Shown: one piece after another, positions 45,782-54,076 of the stretch
Position numbering within the stretch: position 1 is the first letter of the stretch
Layout of the letters: every line of letters begins with the position of its first letter
NCBI RefSeq assembly: GCF_019924045.1
Contig: NZ_JAHXBN010000006.1
Span: 62,001 to 126,000 of the forward strand
Direction: 5' to 3'
DNA: 64,000 nt
DNA from: Dyadobacter fermentans
Lineage (GTDB): Bacteria; Bacteroidota; Bacteroidia; Cytophagales; Spirosomataceae
Position numbers and translations under genes: made by a program
Notes under the pieces: model-generated
Seen by the model: the letters and a program-made list of their open reading frames with translations, nothing else
What the model was told of the DNA's origin: nothing
The model's database searches: none

Positions 45782-47578
45782 TTACTTTTTTCCTTTCTTC
45801 TCGCTCTCTTCCAACTGCTCTTTCAAAGCAGACAGAACGCTAAGGTCTCCGAAAGTAGATTTTTCCACTTCTTTGTTCACTGATTCAGCAGCAGGAGCTT
45901 TGGCAGCTTTTGTTTCTTTCTTTTCCTCAGCAGGAACACCTTTTACTTTAGAGTGAGTCAGAACGATCTTCTTCTCGTCTTTCAGGAATTCAAGAACAGT
46001 GAAGTCAAGGCTCTCACCTACCTCTGCAAATGTTCCGTCTTCCTTCGCAAGGTTTTTGATAGAAGCAACACCTTCGATTCCGTAAGGAAGTTCGAGGGTA
46101 GCGAATTTATCACCTTTGGCAACGATCGTAGATTTGTGTACTGAACCTACTTCGAAAATGCTTTCGAAAGTATCCCATGGGTTTTCTTCAAGCTGCTTGT
46201 GGCCCAGAGCCAGACGACGGTTTTCCGCGTCGAGTTCCAACACAACTACTTCCAGCTCGTCGTTTACTTTCACGAAGTCGGAAGGATGCTTGATTTTCTT
46301 AGTCCATGAAAGGTCGGAAACGTGTACCAGACCGTCGATACCTTCTTCAAGCTCGATGAAGAGACCGAAGTTGGTCAGGTTCCGAACAACACCTTTGTGA
46401 CGGGTACCGATCGCATATTTCTCTTTCAATGAACCTTGAGTCCAAGGATCTTCGGTAAGTTGTTTGATACCCAAAGACATTTTGCGCTCCTGACGGTCGA
46501 GTGTCAATACAACCGCGCTGATCTCGTCGTTCACGTTCATGAACTCCTGTGGATTGCGCAGGTGCTGTGACCATGACATTTCAGAAACGTGAATCAGACC
46601 TTCAACACCTGGTTTGATTTCAAGGAAAGCGCCGTAGTCAGCAACGTTCACGATGCGACCTGTAACTTTCGATCCAACCTGGATTGATTCGTCCAGAGAA
46701 TCCCATGGGTGAGACTGAAGTTGTTTCAGACCCAAAGAAATGCGTTTTTTCTCTTCGTCGAAGTCGAGAACAACCACGTTCAGTTTCTGATCCAGTGAAA
46801 GGAGGTCAGATGGGTGGTTGATACGGCCCCAAGAGATATCCGTGATGTGCAACAGACCGTCAACACCACCCAAGTCGATGAACACACCGAAGTTGGTCAT
46901 GTTTTTGATCACACCTTCCAGTACCTGACCTTTTTCAAGGTTGTTCAGGATTTGCTGACGCTGTGCTTCAAGGTCTTTCTCGATCAGGATTTTGTGAGAT
47001 ACTACTACGTTATCGTTAGCGTAGTTGATTTTCACAACTTTTACTTCCATACGCTTTCCTACGAAAACGTCGAAGTCGCGGATTGGTTTCACATCGATTT
47101 GTGAACCTGGCAAGAAGGCTTCAATGCCGAAAATATCAACGATCAAACCACCTTTGGTTCTTCTCTTCACATTTGCATCGATCACAACATCCTCGTCGAA
47201 TGATTTCTGGATGTTATCCCATGCAGTGATCACTTTCGCTTTTTTGCGTGAAAGTACCAGCTGACCTTGTGCGTCTTCCTGGTTCTCTACGTAAACTTCC
47301 ACTTCGTCGCCGATTTTCAAACCTGGCAGGTCGCGGAATTCATTGGATGAAACGATACCATCAGATTTGAAACCGATGTTCAGGATCACCTCGCGGTCTG
47401 TAATACCTACTACAACACCTTTAACTACTTCTTTTTCCGAAACAGGAGAAAGGGTAGTTTCATACATTTGTTCCAGACGGGTACGGTCAGCAGATGAATA
47501 AGCGGTTCCGAAACCTTTGTCTGATGCTTTATCCCAATCGAATTCGGGAAGCGGTTGATTTTGTTTTTCCTTAGACAT
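45782..47578 (-). CDS. rpsA: Ribosomal protein S1
   Basis: 598 residues with six S1 (OB-fold) domains, the mRNA-binding protein of the small subunit. Repeats are visible as GVVVGITDREVILNIGFKSD, GGLIVDIFGIEAFLPGSQID, GVIKNMTNFGVFIDLGGVDG, GRIVNVADYGAFLEIKPGVE, GVVRNLTNFGLFIELEEGID and a more diverged last one (STIVAKGDKFATLELPYGIE). In Bacteroidota, which seldom use Shine-Dalgarno sequences, S1 is thought especially important for initiation. The Lys/Glu-rich C-terminal tail is longer than in E. coli. It has its own candidate promoter. Confidence 0.98.
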   Translation of the reverse strand: MSKEKQNQPLPEFDWDKASDKGFGTAYSSADRTRLEQMYETTLSPVSEKEVVKGVVVGITDREVILNIGFKSDGIVSSNEFRDLPGLKIGDEVEVYVENQEDAQGQLVLSRKKAKVITAWDNIQKSFDEDVVIDANVKRRTKGGLIVDIFGIEAFLPGSQIDVKPIRDFDVFVGKRMEVKVVKINYANDNVVVSHKILIEKDLEAQRQQILNNLEKGQVLEGVIKNMTNFGVFIDLGGVDGLLHITDISWGRINHPSDLLSLDQKLNVVVLDFDEEKKRISLGLKQLQSHPWDSLDESIQVGSKVTGRIVNVADYGAFLEIKPGVEGLIHVSEMSWSQHLRNPQEFMNVNDEISAVVLTLDRQERKMSLGIKQLTEDPWTQGSLKEKYAIGTRHKGVVRNLTNFGLFIELEEGIDGLVHVSDLSWTKKIKHPSDFVKVNDELEVVVLELDAENRRLALGHKQLEENPWDTFESIFEVGSVHKSTIVAKGDKFATLELPYGIEGVASIKNLAKEDGTFAEVGESLDFTVLEFLKDEKKIVLTHSKVKGVPAEEKKETKAAKAPAAESVNKEVEKSTFGDLSVLSALKEQLEESEKKGKK

Positions 47579-47667
47579 AAATAGGAATAATGGCCCTTCG
47601 ATACATCAGCCGCCGGGCTAATCGGCTGAAAATTAGTTCAACAAGTATTTTTTGAAAAATCAGGACG

Positions 47668-47698
47668 CAAAATTACGCAATCCCCGCGAAAATCCGAA
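47668..47698 (-). promoter_or_regulatory. Putative promoter of rpsA
   Basis: On the minus strand TAATTTTG (47675-47668) matches TAnnTTTG exactly. The region 19-21 nt upstream reads CTTCGG, only a poor -33 box. The leader to the rpsA ATG would be about 80 nt. A 10-bp phased TGAC array lies about 60 bp further upstream. Confidence 0.4.
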
Positions 47699-47756
47699 GG
47701 GTTGGCGAATTTAATTTGGCAGTGAGGGAGATAGGCCCCATCCGGGCACCTAAAAG

Positions 47757-47841
47757 GTCAGAAATGGTCAGGAAATAGTCATTTGTAGTCAACCTCCTGA
47801 CTATTCTTGACAACACCTGACTAAAGGTGACAATGCATGAC
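47757..47841. repeat. Nine-unit array of a TGAC motif phased at 10 bp, two orientations
   Basis: GTCA occurs at 47757, 47767, 47778 and 47788, then TGAC at 47798, 47808, 47818, 47828 and 47838. Starts are 10 bp apart with one 11-bp step, and the orientation flips in the middle (GTCA, six bases, TGAC). Plus-strand units read TGACTATTCT, TGACAACACC, TGACTAAAGG, TGACAATGCA, TGACAATAAG. It fills the gap between the HNH nuclease stop and the rpsA promoter. A second array of the same unit lies at 58577-58620. Function unknown. Confidence 0.8.
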
Positions 47842-47862
47842 AATAAGCGAAGAAGATGCCGA

Positions 47863-48372
47863 TTAGCACGAACGTTCTTTCGACCCGAGGTAAGGCAGCC
47901 ACTCATCATCGGCCATGCCTGAAAAATCACGAATGAACATTAAAAAAGAAGGCCGGAACGGTCGCTGCTTTAACGGCATGTCAACCTCTTCCGGCGTATG
48001 GTCTCCTTTGCGGGAGTTGCATCTTTTACATGCGGTGGCCAAATTATCCCAGGTGGTTTTCCCTCCCCTACTTTTCGGCATCACATGGTCCAGGGTCAGA
48101 TTATCGTGGGTTCCGCAATACTGGCACCTGTTGCCGTCCCGCTTGAAGAGGTTTTGCCTGGTCATGACTACGCCCCTGTACGGTATATGTATGTAACGAT
48201 GGAGACGTATCACGACGGGCATGGGATACCTGTCGTTGACAGTCCTGAGATGCTCCTGCTGAGACTCTGCGAGCATTTCCGCTTTTTTCATATAAACCAG
48301 CAGAAACGCCTTCGGAACTGTGCAAACACTTAGTGCGCTATAATCTTGATTCAGAACCAGTACTTTACCCAT
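47863..48372 (-). CDS. HNH endonuclease family protein
   Basis: 169 residues from the ATG at 48372 (MGKVLVLNQDYSALSVCTVP); an upstream start at 48399 is less likely. The HNH domain has Cys83 and Cys86 (CQYC), the DH pair 95-96 in NLTLDHVMPKSRGG, the conserved asparagine in TWDNLATAC, and Cys115 and Cys118 (CKRC), so the zinc and metal-binding residues are complete. This standalone type, conserved near housekeeping genes in Bacteroidota and other phyla, has no established substrate and is not obviously part of a restriction system. It lies alone between the TGAC array and smpB. Confidence 0.9.
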   Translation of the reverse strand: MGKVLVLNQDYSALSVCTVPKAFLLVYMKKAEMLAESQQEHLRTVNDRYPMPVVIRLHRYIHIPYRGVVMTRQNLFKRDGNRCQYCGTHDNLTLDHVMPKSRGGKTTWDNLATACKRCNSRKGDHTPEEVDMPLKQRPFRPSFLMFIRDFSGMADDEWLPYLGSKERSC

Positions 48373-48519
48373 GAGCCCTGTGTGAGTTAATTCCCACAAT
48401 ATAAGAATATTTCACCAGAAAAAACGCTCCGGTATTTTCAAATATTGTTGAAAGAATTTAACAGAAAGTCCCGAGGATCACTGGATTAGCGCATTTTGTA
48501 TGCCAAAGCTGCCGGCTGC

Positions 48520-48978
48520 TCAGTAACCTGCCCTGTCGTTCTCGCGTTTCACGTCCCGCTCCTTTATACTATCTCGCTTATCATAAAGCTTCTTCCCCTT
48601 GGCCAATGCAATATGCAGCTTCGCTAATCCACGCTCACTGGTAAACAACCGTACAGGTATAATCGTCAGGCCGACGTCCTTCAAACCCTCGATCAATCTC
48701 TTCCGCTCACGCTTGGTAATCAAGAGCTTGCGATCACGCATGGGCTCGTGGTTGTAATGCGTACCTTCCGTGTAAGGCGAAATGTGCAGGCTGCGAATGA
48801 AGAGTTCTCCATCCATAAAAAGACAGTAAGCATCCTGAAAATTGACCTTACCCTGCCTGATCGACTTGATTTCCGTGCCTGTGAGCACCATACCGGTCGT
48901 GAACTCTTCCAGAAAGAAGTACTCGAATGAAGCCCGCCTGTTCCTTATATCTACTTTTTTAACTATTTTTTCCGACAT
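48520..48978 (-). CDS. smpB: SsrA-binding protein SmpB
   Basis: 152 residues from the ATG at 48978 (MSEKIVKKVDIRNRRASFEY); an alternative upstream start at 48990 adds four residues. SmpB binds tmRNA and brings it to stalled ribosomes. Family features are YFFLEEFTTGMVLTGTEIKS, HISPYTEGTHYNHEPMRDRK, and the basic C-terminal tail GKKLYDKRDSIKERDVKREN that enters the mRNA channel. The tmRNA gene itself is not in this window. A promoter overlaps the start of the divergent SnoaL-like gene. Confidence 0.97.
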   Translation of the reverse strand: MSEKIVKKVDIRNRRASFEYFFLEEFTTGMVLTGTEIKSIRQGKVNFQDAYCLFMDGELFIRSLHISPYTEGTHYNHEPMRDRKLLITKRERKRLIEGLKDVGLTIIPVRLFTSERGLAKLHIALAKGKKLYDKRDSIKERDVKRENDRAGY

Positions 48979-49007
48979 ATCGATTCCCAAAATTTTACAA
49001 AGGGGCT

Positions 49008-49037
49008 CAAAATTAAGTTTTTGTTAAAACTATACCA
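49008..49037 (-). promoter_or_regulatory. Putative promoter of smpB
   Basis: On the minus strand TTGG (49037-49034), about 18 nt, then TAATTTTG (49015-49008), an exact -7 match. The smpB ATG is 30 nt downstream. The -33 box touches the ATG of the divergent gene at 49038. Confidence 0.4.
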
Positions 49038-49511
49038 ATGAAACCTATTAGCCATTTCCTGACACTTGCATTACTCGCAAATGCATTCACCTGCGCCGCA
49101 AGCGGCGCCACGCCACCATCCGACGAAACGGATGCCCGGCAGGTGGTCGATAAGCTGTTCACCGGCATGCGCACCGGCGATTCCACTGCTGTCAGAAGCA
49201 TATTTACCAAAACCGCCGCATTAACCTCCATTTCCAAAAACGCCGCCGACTCGGTCGTAACGCACAAAGGAAGCGTCGATGGCTTCGTGAAAGCCGTGGG
49301 CACACCACACAAGGAACAATGGGACGAGCGCATTTACGACGTCAAAATCTCTGTCGACGGGCCGATGGCGGTCGTTTGGGCACCTTACAAGTTTTACCTC
49401 GGCGAAAAGTTCTCGCATTGCGGCGTCAATGTTTTTAACCTCATCAAAACCAGCACCGGTTGGAAGATCAACGACATTACCGACACCCGCCGGAAAGACG
49501 CTTGCCCCTGA
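49038..49511 (+). CDS. Exported SnoaL/NTF2-like protein
   Basis: 157 residues. MKPISHFLTLALLANAFTCAASG is a signal peptide. The mature part has the cone-shaped NTF2-like pattern: ARQVVDKLFTGMRTGDSTAV, then TKTAALTSISKN, and paired strands DVKISVDGPMAVVWAPYKFY and CGVNVFNLIKTSTGWKINDI. Proteins of this type (DUF4440/SnoaL-like) include enzymes and ligand-binding domains; this one cannot be assigned a substrate. It is divergent from smpB and converges on accD across a GC-rich hairpin. Confidence 0.75.
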   Translation: MKPISHFLTLALLANAFTCAASGATPPSDETDARQVVDKLFTGMRTGDSTAVRSIFTKTAALTSISKNAADSVVTHKGSVDGFVKAVGTPHKEQWDERIYDVKISVDGPMAVVWAPYKFYLGEKFSHCGVNVFNLIKTSTGWKINDITDTRRKDACP

Positions 49512-49535
49512 TCAATGCATTTAGTATTATAAATA

Positions 49536-49572
49536 CGAAGCGGCCCGCCAGATAACCTGACGGGCCGCTTCG
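49536..49572. terminator. Hairpin between the convergent SnoaL-like gene and accD
   Basis: CGAAGCGGCCCG (49536-49547) and CGGGCCGCTTCG (49561-49572) form a perfect 12-bp GC-rich stem in the 75-bp gap between two convergent stops. T-runs are short on both sides (TATTTATAAT on the minus strand), so it is a moderate candidate for a two-way terminator. Confidence 0.6.
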
Positions 49573-49586
49573 CTCAATGCTATTGC

Positions 49587-50429
49587 TTATTTAAGCATAT
49601 TAAGCAGGCTTGTCAATTTATCTTTCAAATCCTTACGATCGACGATGAAGTCTAGGAAACCGTGTTCCAAAACGAATTCTGCGCTTTGGAAGCCTTTCGG
49701 TAGGTCCTTACCGATCGTCTCGCGGATTACACGCGGACCGGCGAAACCGATCAGTGCTTCGGGTTCTGAAATATTGAAGTCGCCTAGCATTGCGTAAGAC
49801 GCTGTGACACCGCCGGTTGTAGGATCCGTCAACAGCGAAATATAGGGCACTTTGGCCTCTGACAATTGCGCCAGGCGCGCCGAGGTCTTAGCCATCTGCA
49901 TCAGTGAAAATCCTGCCTCCATCATACGCGCTCCGCCCGACTTCGAAATCATCAGGAACGGAATCTTCTTTTCGAGTGAATAAGAAATCGCGCGGGCGAT
50001 TTTCTCACCTACCACCGAACCCATCGAACCGCCGATGAAACTAAAATCCATACAAGCGATCACGAGGTCCAGGCCATTCATTTTACCATGACCGGTACGA
50101 ACCGCGTCCTTCAACCCGGTTTTCTTCATGGTTGATTTGATGCGATCCGGATAAGCTTTGGTATCCACAAAACCGAGTGGGTCGCCGGAGATCAGGTTAG
50201 CGTCGAGCTCGATGAACTCGTTGTCGTCGAAAAGCAAGTTGAAATACACATCCGAACCCACCTTCTCGTGATAGTTGCAATGAGGACAGGTAAAAGCATT
50301 CTGCTTATGTTCCCTGGTAGGGGTGATTTTTTTGCAATTAGGACATTGATACCACAAACCGTCCGGCGCTTCGCGCTTCATTTCAGTCGGTGTATTGATA
50401 CCTTTTTCTTTGCGAATAAACCAGGACAT
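49587..50429 (-). CDS. accD: Acetyl-CoA carboxylase carboxyltransferase beta subunit
   Basis: 280 residues, part of the enzyme that makes malonyl-CoA for fatty acid synthesis. The N-terminal zinc ribbon has Cys29, Cys32, Cys48 and Cys51 (CPNC...CPHC). The crotonase-like core shows [40 protein letters not shown], and [20 protein letters not shown] with the glycine-rich oxyanion region, then [18 protein letters not shown]. accA is not in the window. A candidate promoter lies about 77 bp upstream. Confidence 0.97.
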   Translation of the reverse strand: MSWFIRKEKGINTPTEMKREAPDGLWYQCPNCKKITPTREHKQNAFTCPHCNYHEKVGSDVYFNLLFDDNEFIELDANLISGDPLGFVDTKAYPDRIKSTMKKTGLKDAVRTGHGKMNGLDLVIACMDFSFIGGSMGSVVGEKIARAISYSLEKKIPFLMISKSGGARMMEAGFSLMQMAKTSARLAQLSEAKVPYISLLTDPTTGGVTASYAMLGDFNISEPEALIGFAGPRVIRETIGKDLPKGFQSAEFVLEHGFLDFIVDRKDLKDKLTSLLNMLK

Positions 50430-50505
50430 ATTTTATGTGGGTTGATTTATATATAACAATCTGAAAGCCAGATAATTATTAAAATTTCATGATGAATAAC
50501 GGGCT

Positions 50506-50539
50506 CAAATATAACAATAATTGTTGTGTATCATGAAAA
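50506..50539 (-). promoter_or_regulatory. Putative promoter of accD with an embedded inverted repeat
   Basis: On the minus strand TATATTTG (50513-50506) fits TAnnTTTG; about 20 nt upstream is TTTTC (50539-50535), a near -33 box. Between them AACAAT-A-ATTGTT (50513-50525) is a perfect 13-nt inverted repeat that could bind a regulator. Confidence 0.4.
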
Positions 50540-50648
50540 CCAGCCTGGTAACGTGTCGGTTTGGCGATTAGATTTGCCATCAGTAACGGCGTCGTTAGAA
50601 CAATTTCAAACATAATTTGTTACTAGTGACAAGAACATTAACCGGCAC

Positions 50649-51191
50649 ATGACTGCATCCACATCGCCTATTGTGATTATCGTTGGCACCAACCGGCCCA
50701 ATTCGATGTCCAGGAAAATAGCGGAATATTACCAGGGAATTCTACAACAACTGCACGCACCCAGCATTATCCTTGATCTGGTGAACCTGCCCGACGATTT
50801 TACGGTATCCGCATTATATGCCAATAGCGGCAAGAACGAATCATTCAACAACCTGAAATCATTGTTGGAACAGACCGACAAATTCGTTTTCATCGTGCCT
50901 GAGTACAATGGCTCCTACCCGGGTGTCCTCAAAGCGTTTATAGACGGACTTCCTTATCCCAACAGTTTTTCCAACAAAAAGGCCGCGTTGGTAGGATTGT
51001 CATCCAACATGCAAGGCGCAGCCATTGCGTTGAGCCACTTGAACGACGTTTTCAGCTACCTGGGCATGAATACGCTCGCGCTACGTGTGAAGCTCGCGCA
51101 GATCCGTTCGCATTACAATGAAAATGTAATGTCAAACTCATTGTATAAAGAACTGCTCGAAATACAGGCAGGGCAAATCATCCATTTCTAG
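50649..51191 (+). CDS. NADPH-dependent FMN reductase family protein
   Basis: 180 residues, flavodoxin-like fold. The phosphate-binding loop is IIVGTNRPNSMSRKIAEYYQ and the flavin-contact stretch FIVPEYNGSYPGVLKAFIDG is the family signature, followed by KKAALVGLSSNMQGAAIALS. Enzymes of this family reduce flavins, quinones or azo compounds with NAD(P)H; the substrate here is unknown. It is a single gene on the plus strand between accD and ftsZ. TAGATTTG at 50569-50576 could be its -7 box, but no good -33 box accompanies it. Confidence 0.88.
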   Translation: MTASTSPIVIIVGTNRPNSMSRKIAEYYQGILQQLHAPSIILDLVNLPDDFTVSALYANSGKNESFNNLKSLLEQTDKFVFIVPEYNGSYPGVLKAFIDGLPYPNSFSNKKAALVGLSSNMQGAAIALSHLNDVFSYLGMNTLALRVKLAQIRSHYNENVMSNSLYKELLEIQAGQIIHF

Positions 51192-51208
51192 GACACTTAA
51201 ATGCATTA

Positions 51209-51235
51209 AAAAAGGGAGCTCATCGCTCCCTTTTT
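51209..51235. terminator. Bidirectional terminator between the FMN reductase and ftsZ
   Basis: AAAAAGGGAGC (51209-51219) and GCTCCCTTTTT (51225-51235) form a perfect 11-bp stem with a 5-nt loop. It has A/T runs on both sides and sits between two convergent stops (51191 and 51237), so it can end both messages, including the dcw cluster. Confidence 0.88.
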
Positions 51236-51236
51236 A

Positions 51237-52676
51237 CTATTTCAGCCAGTGCTGTTCCATTTCATGTGCCGGAATCGTAGGCCGCTTCCAGAGCTCTACC
51301 CGGCTGCGACGATAAGCCGGACCTTCCAGATCAGAGTACTTTACAAGTCCGTCGCGGAACGATTTGACCATCATTTCCATTTTCAGGGCATCTTCGTCCG
51401 TCCAGTCGTTCGCCGGTTCAATTTCCGTCAGCGAAATGTTGATCGGATCAAAGCCATGCGTTACTCTTTCATCTTCCAGAACGAGGTCGATCGAGCTGGT
51501 TGGTGTATTTTCTTCCAGTTCGCCTGTCAATACCAATTCTTCTTCTTCAACAACAACGGGAGGAAGCTCTTCTTTTGGCTCTTCCACAACTACGGGAGTC
51601 GGCTCAGGCTGTCCTTTCACGCCTTTGAGCTGAATGCCCGGAATCGGCGATTCGATACTGTCGAAACCAGCCGCCACGACGGTAACCCGGAGCTTGTCGC
51701 CCAGCGAATCGTCGGTGATCGTACCCAGCTTAAACATACGAGCTTCGCCACCCACTTGTGAGAGCACATATTGCCAGATTTCGCGTTGCTCGCGCATGGT
51801 AGCCTCCTTCTTCTTGCTGGTAGCAAGCGTTACGAGGATTCTCTTCGCGCCACGAATATCGCGGTCGTTCAATAGCGGCGAATCGAGCGCTTCCTTGATC
51901 GCGTTCTGCGCGCGGTCGGCTCCGGTCGATTCCGAAGTACCCATTACCGACTGCCCCGCGCTTTTCAACACTTTCTCCACATCTTTGAAGTCGGTGTTGA
52001 TATTACCGTTGGTGGTTATGATCTCGGAGATACTTTTCACGGCATTGAGCAAGATACCGTCCGCTTCCGCAAATGCCTGCGTCAACGTCATGTCCTCGTA
52101 CAATTCTTCGAGCTTGTCGTTGAGCACCACGAGAACGGTGTCGCTATATTCTTTCAGCTGCTCGATCCCTTCGAGCGCCTGTTCTTTCTTGTCAAGTCCC
52201 TCCCAGGTATATGGCGCGGTTACCACGGCTACCGTCAGCTTGCCCATTTCCTTGGCCAACTGCGCGATTACGGGTGCGGCACCGGTTCCTGTTCCACCAC
52301 CCATACCGGCGGTGATAAATACCATTTGTGTAGAGCCTCCCAGAAGACCTTTGATCTCCTCGATGGTTTCCAAAGCCGCTTCCTTGCCTTTCGTGGCGTC
52401 GGTACCGGCTCCCAGGCCTTGTGTCAAAGTGGCACCCAACTGGATTTTGACTGGTACCGGGCTGTTGGCAAGCGCTTGTCTGTCGGTATTACAAACTGCA
52501 AATTCTACATCCTTGATCTTTTTCTCAAACATGTAGTTCACAGCATTGCTACCACCGCCGCCCACACCAATCACCTTGATGATAGCCGGTTCACCGTGGC
52601 CTTCTCCGTTCGGGTCTTTGATGATTTCGTTCACTATATAGTCCTGGTCTAATGCGTGCAACAAGCTATTATTCAT
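51237..52676 (-). CDS. ftsZ: Cell division protein FtsZ
   Basis: Tubulin-like GTPase forming the Z-ring, 479 residues. The nucleotide-binding residues are in IKVIGVGGGGSNAVNYMFEK, the tubulin signature GGGTGTGAAP is intact within ITAGMGGGTGTGAAPVIAQL, and the T7 loop shows NTDFKDVEKVLKSAG. After about residue 330 a Pro/Glu-rich acidic linker follows. The end (LWKRPTIPAHEMEQHWLK) is short and differs from the classical C-terminal peptide, although a PTIP core may play that role in binding FtsA. Last gene of the dcw run, before a bidirectional terminator. Confidence 0.98.
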   Translation of the reverse strand: MNNSLLHALDQDYIVNEIIKDPNGEGHGEPAIIKVIGVGGGGSNAVNYMFEKKIKDVEFAVCNTDRQALANSPVPVKIQLGATLTQGLGAGTDATKGKEAALETIEEIKGLLGGSTQMVFITAGMGGGTGTGAAPVIAQLAKEMGKLTVAVVTAPYTWEGLDKKEQALEGIEQLKEYSDTVLVVLNDKLEELYEDMTLTQAFAEADGILLNAVKSISEIITTNGNINTDFKDVEKVLKSAGQSVMGTSESTGADRAQNAIKEALDSPLLNDRDIRGAKRILVTLATSKKKEATMREQREIWQYVLSQVGGEARMFKLGTITDDSLGDKLRVTVVAAGFDSIESPIPGIQLKGVKGQPEPTPVVVEEPKEELPPVVVEEEELVLTGELEENTPTSSIDLVLEDERVTHGFDPINISLTEIEPANDWTDEDALKMEMMVKSFRDGLVKYSDLEGPAYRRSRVELWKRPTIPAHEMEQHWLK

Positions 52677-52714
52677 AATTCTTTCCGGGGTTGAGTATGC
52701 GTGATGATATCCTG

Positions 52715-54061
52715 TTAATAGTCTCCCAGACTCTCGTCTTTTTTACCAATAATGCCGGTAATGTTATCCCAAAACGTTCCATTACGTTTTGGTTGTTCTT
52801 TAACCTCCTTCACAGGCTCTTTCTGAACGACGTTGCCCGTATTGAATGCCGATGCGGGCTTGCACACCGATTTCACCCGTGGATCCACTGATTTCAATCC
52901 AGCCCAGGCCAGTCCGATAGCGGTATTAAACGAAGCGTTGCTTACCGCATCCGCCTTCGCCGTCCGTTCCAGGTTTTCGGGATAGCCCACGCGCACCGAC
53001 ATATCCGTAACCCTTTCGAACAATGCCTCGATCTCCGGAATATTCGCCGAGCCGCCGGTAAGGACGAGTCCGCCGATCAGTCTGTCGGCATACCCCGACT
53101 TGATGATCTCCGCATACACCATCGCCGCGATTTCTTTCAAACGCTCCTCGATAATCAATGCTACATTCTTTTTCAAAACCGGCTTCGGCTGGCGGCCTGC
53201 CAGGTAATTGATCAGGATTTCTACATTCAAAGGGACGTCTGCGGACACTGCCACGCCATATTCCTTTTTCAAATGCTCCGCATTCTCAAACTGAATCCCA
53301 CAGCCGACTTCGAGGTCGGAGGTGATGTGCCGTCCACCGATCGGGAACGAGGCAATATGACGCACAATACGATCGTGGTAAATGATCACGTCCGTAGTAT
53401 GGTCGCCGATATCCACCATCGCAATGCCGGCTTTCATTTCGTTGTCGGTCAACACGGCCAGGCTGGTTGCCAATGGGGCCAATACCAGCTTATCGCATTT
53501 CAACGCCTGATCCGCTTCCGCGAGGCTTTTCTTAGTACGCAATACCGACTGGCTGTTGGCAGATACCACCAGGAAGTTGCCTCCCAGCTTAATGCCTGTG
53601 CGGCCTACCGGCTCACGTACGCCTGTCGAGTTATCGACGGTGAAATCCATCGGCAGCACATGCAGCACATCGAAATTCGGTTCGATTTTCGCGCGGTACA
53701 TATCGTCGACCAGCTGGTCTACATCCCGCTGCGTTACTTCCTCGCCCGACGATGCCGACGGGCGGATCACGCCGTCGCTCTGCGCGCTCACTTTCACGTG
53801 CGTGCCGCCAAAGCTCACATTGACTATTCCTATATCGAGATCGGACCGTGAACCGGCTTCTGCCAATGCTTCCTTGATCGCGCTGCCAACCTGTTTAATG
53901 TTTTCAACGGAGCCGTTTACCACTGCTCCCGACGGCACAGGGACTTCGCTGAAGCCCAAAATCTCGATATTGTTCCGGCGTGTCGCCGAGCCTTGCGCAG
54001 CCACCACCGTTATTTTAGTACTTCCAATATCTACCCCAACTACAATCTTATCGTGTGCCAT
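52715..54061 (-). CDS. ftsA: Cell division protein FtsA
   Basis: Actin-like ATPase, 448 residues, which anchors FtsZ to the membrane. The phosphate-1 loop is VVGVDIGSTKITVVAAQG, the phosphate-2 loop GIAMVDIGDHTTDVIIYHD, and the adenosine motif LIGGLVLTGGSANIPEIEAL. The C-terminal end after residue 400 is charged (KEPVKEVKEQPKRNG, then WDNITGIIGKKDESLGDY) and could include the amphipathic membrane-binding helix. It starts 15 bp after the ftsQ stop and ftsZ follows after 38 bp. Confidence 0.97.
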   Translation of the reverse strand: MAHDKIVVGVDIGSTKITVVAAQGSATRRNNIEILGFSEVPVPSGAVVNGSVENIKQVGSAIKEALAEAGSRSDLDIGIVNVSFGGTHVKVSAQSDGVIRPSASSGEEVTQRDVDQLVDDMYRAKIEPNFDVLHVLPMDFTVDNSTGVREPVGRTGIKLGGNFLVVSANSQSVLRTKKSLAEADQALKCDKLVLAPLATSLAVLTDNEMKAGIAMVDIGDHTTDVIIYHDRIVRHIASFPIGGRHITSDLEVGCGIQFENAEHLKKEYGVAVSADVPLNVEILINYLAGRQPKPVLKKNVALIIEERLKEIAAMVYAEIIKSGYADRLIGGLVLTGGSANIPEIEALFERVTDMSVRVGYPENLERTAKADAVSNASFNTAIGLAWAGLKSVDPRVKSVCKPASAFNTGNVVQKEPVKEVKEQPKRNGTFWDNITGIIGKKDESLGDY

Positions 54062-54076
54062 GCTGATGGTGAATTA

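Noticed and set aside
47757..47841. TGAC array as a CRISPR array
   Set aside because: Repeats are 4 bp with 6-bp variable gaps, far too short for repeats and spacers, and no cas genes are present.
47863..48372. HNH nuclease as part of a restriction or defence system
   Set aside because: No methylase, helicase or other defence gene is near; this type of HNH protein is a common chromosomal single gene in Bacteroidota.
51634..52536. Plus-strand open frame of 300 codons opposite ftsZ
   Set aside because: Serine-rich low-information peptide fully inside ftsZ, the usual shadow of Gly/Ala/Glu codons; no start signal or homology.
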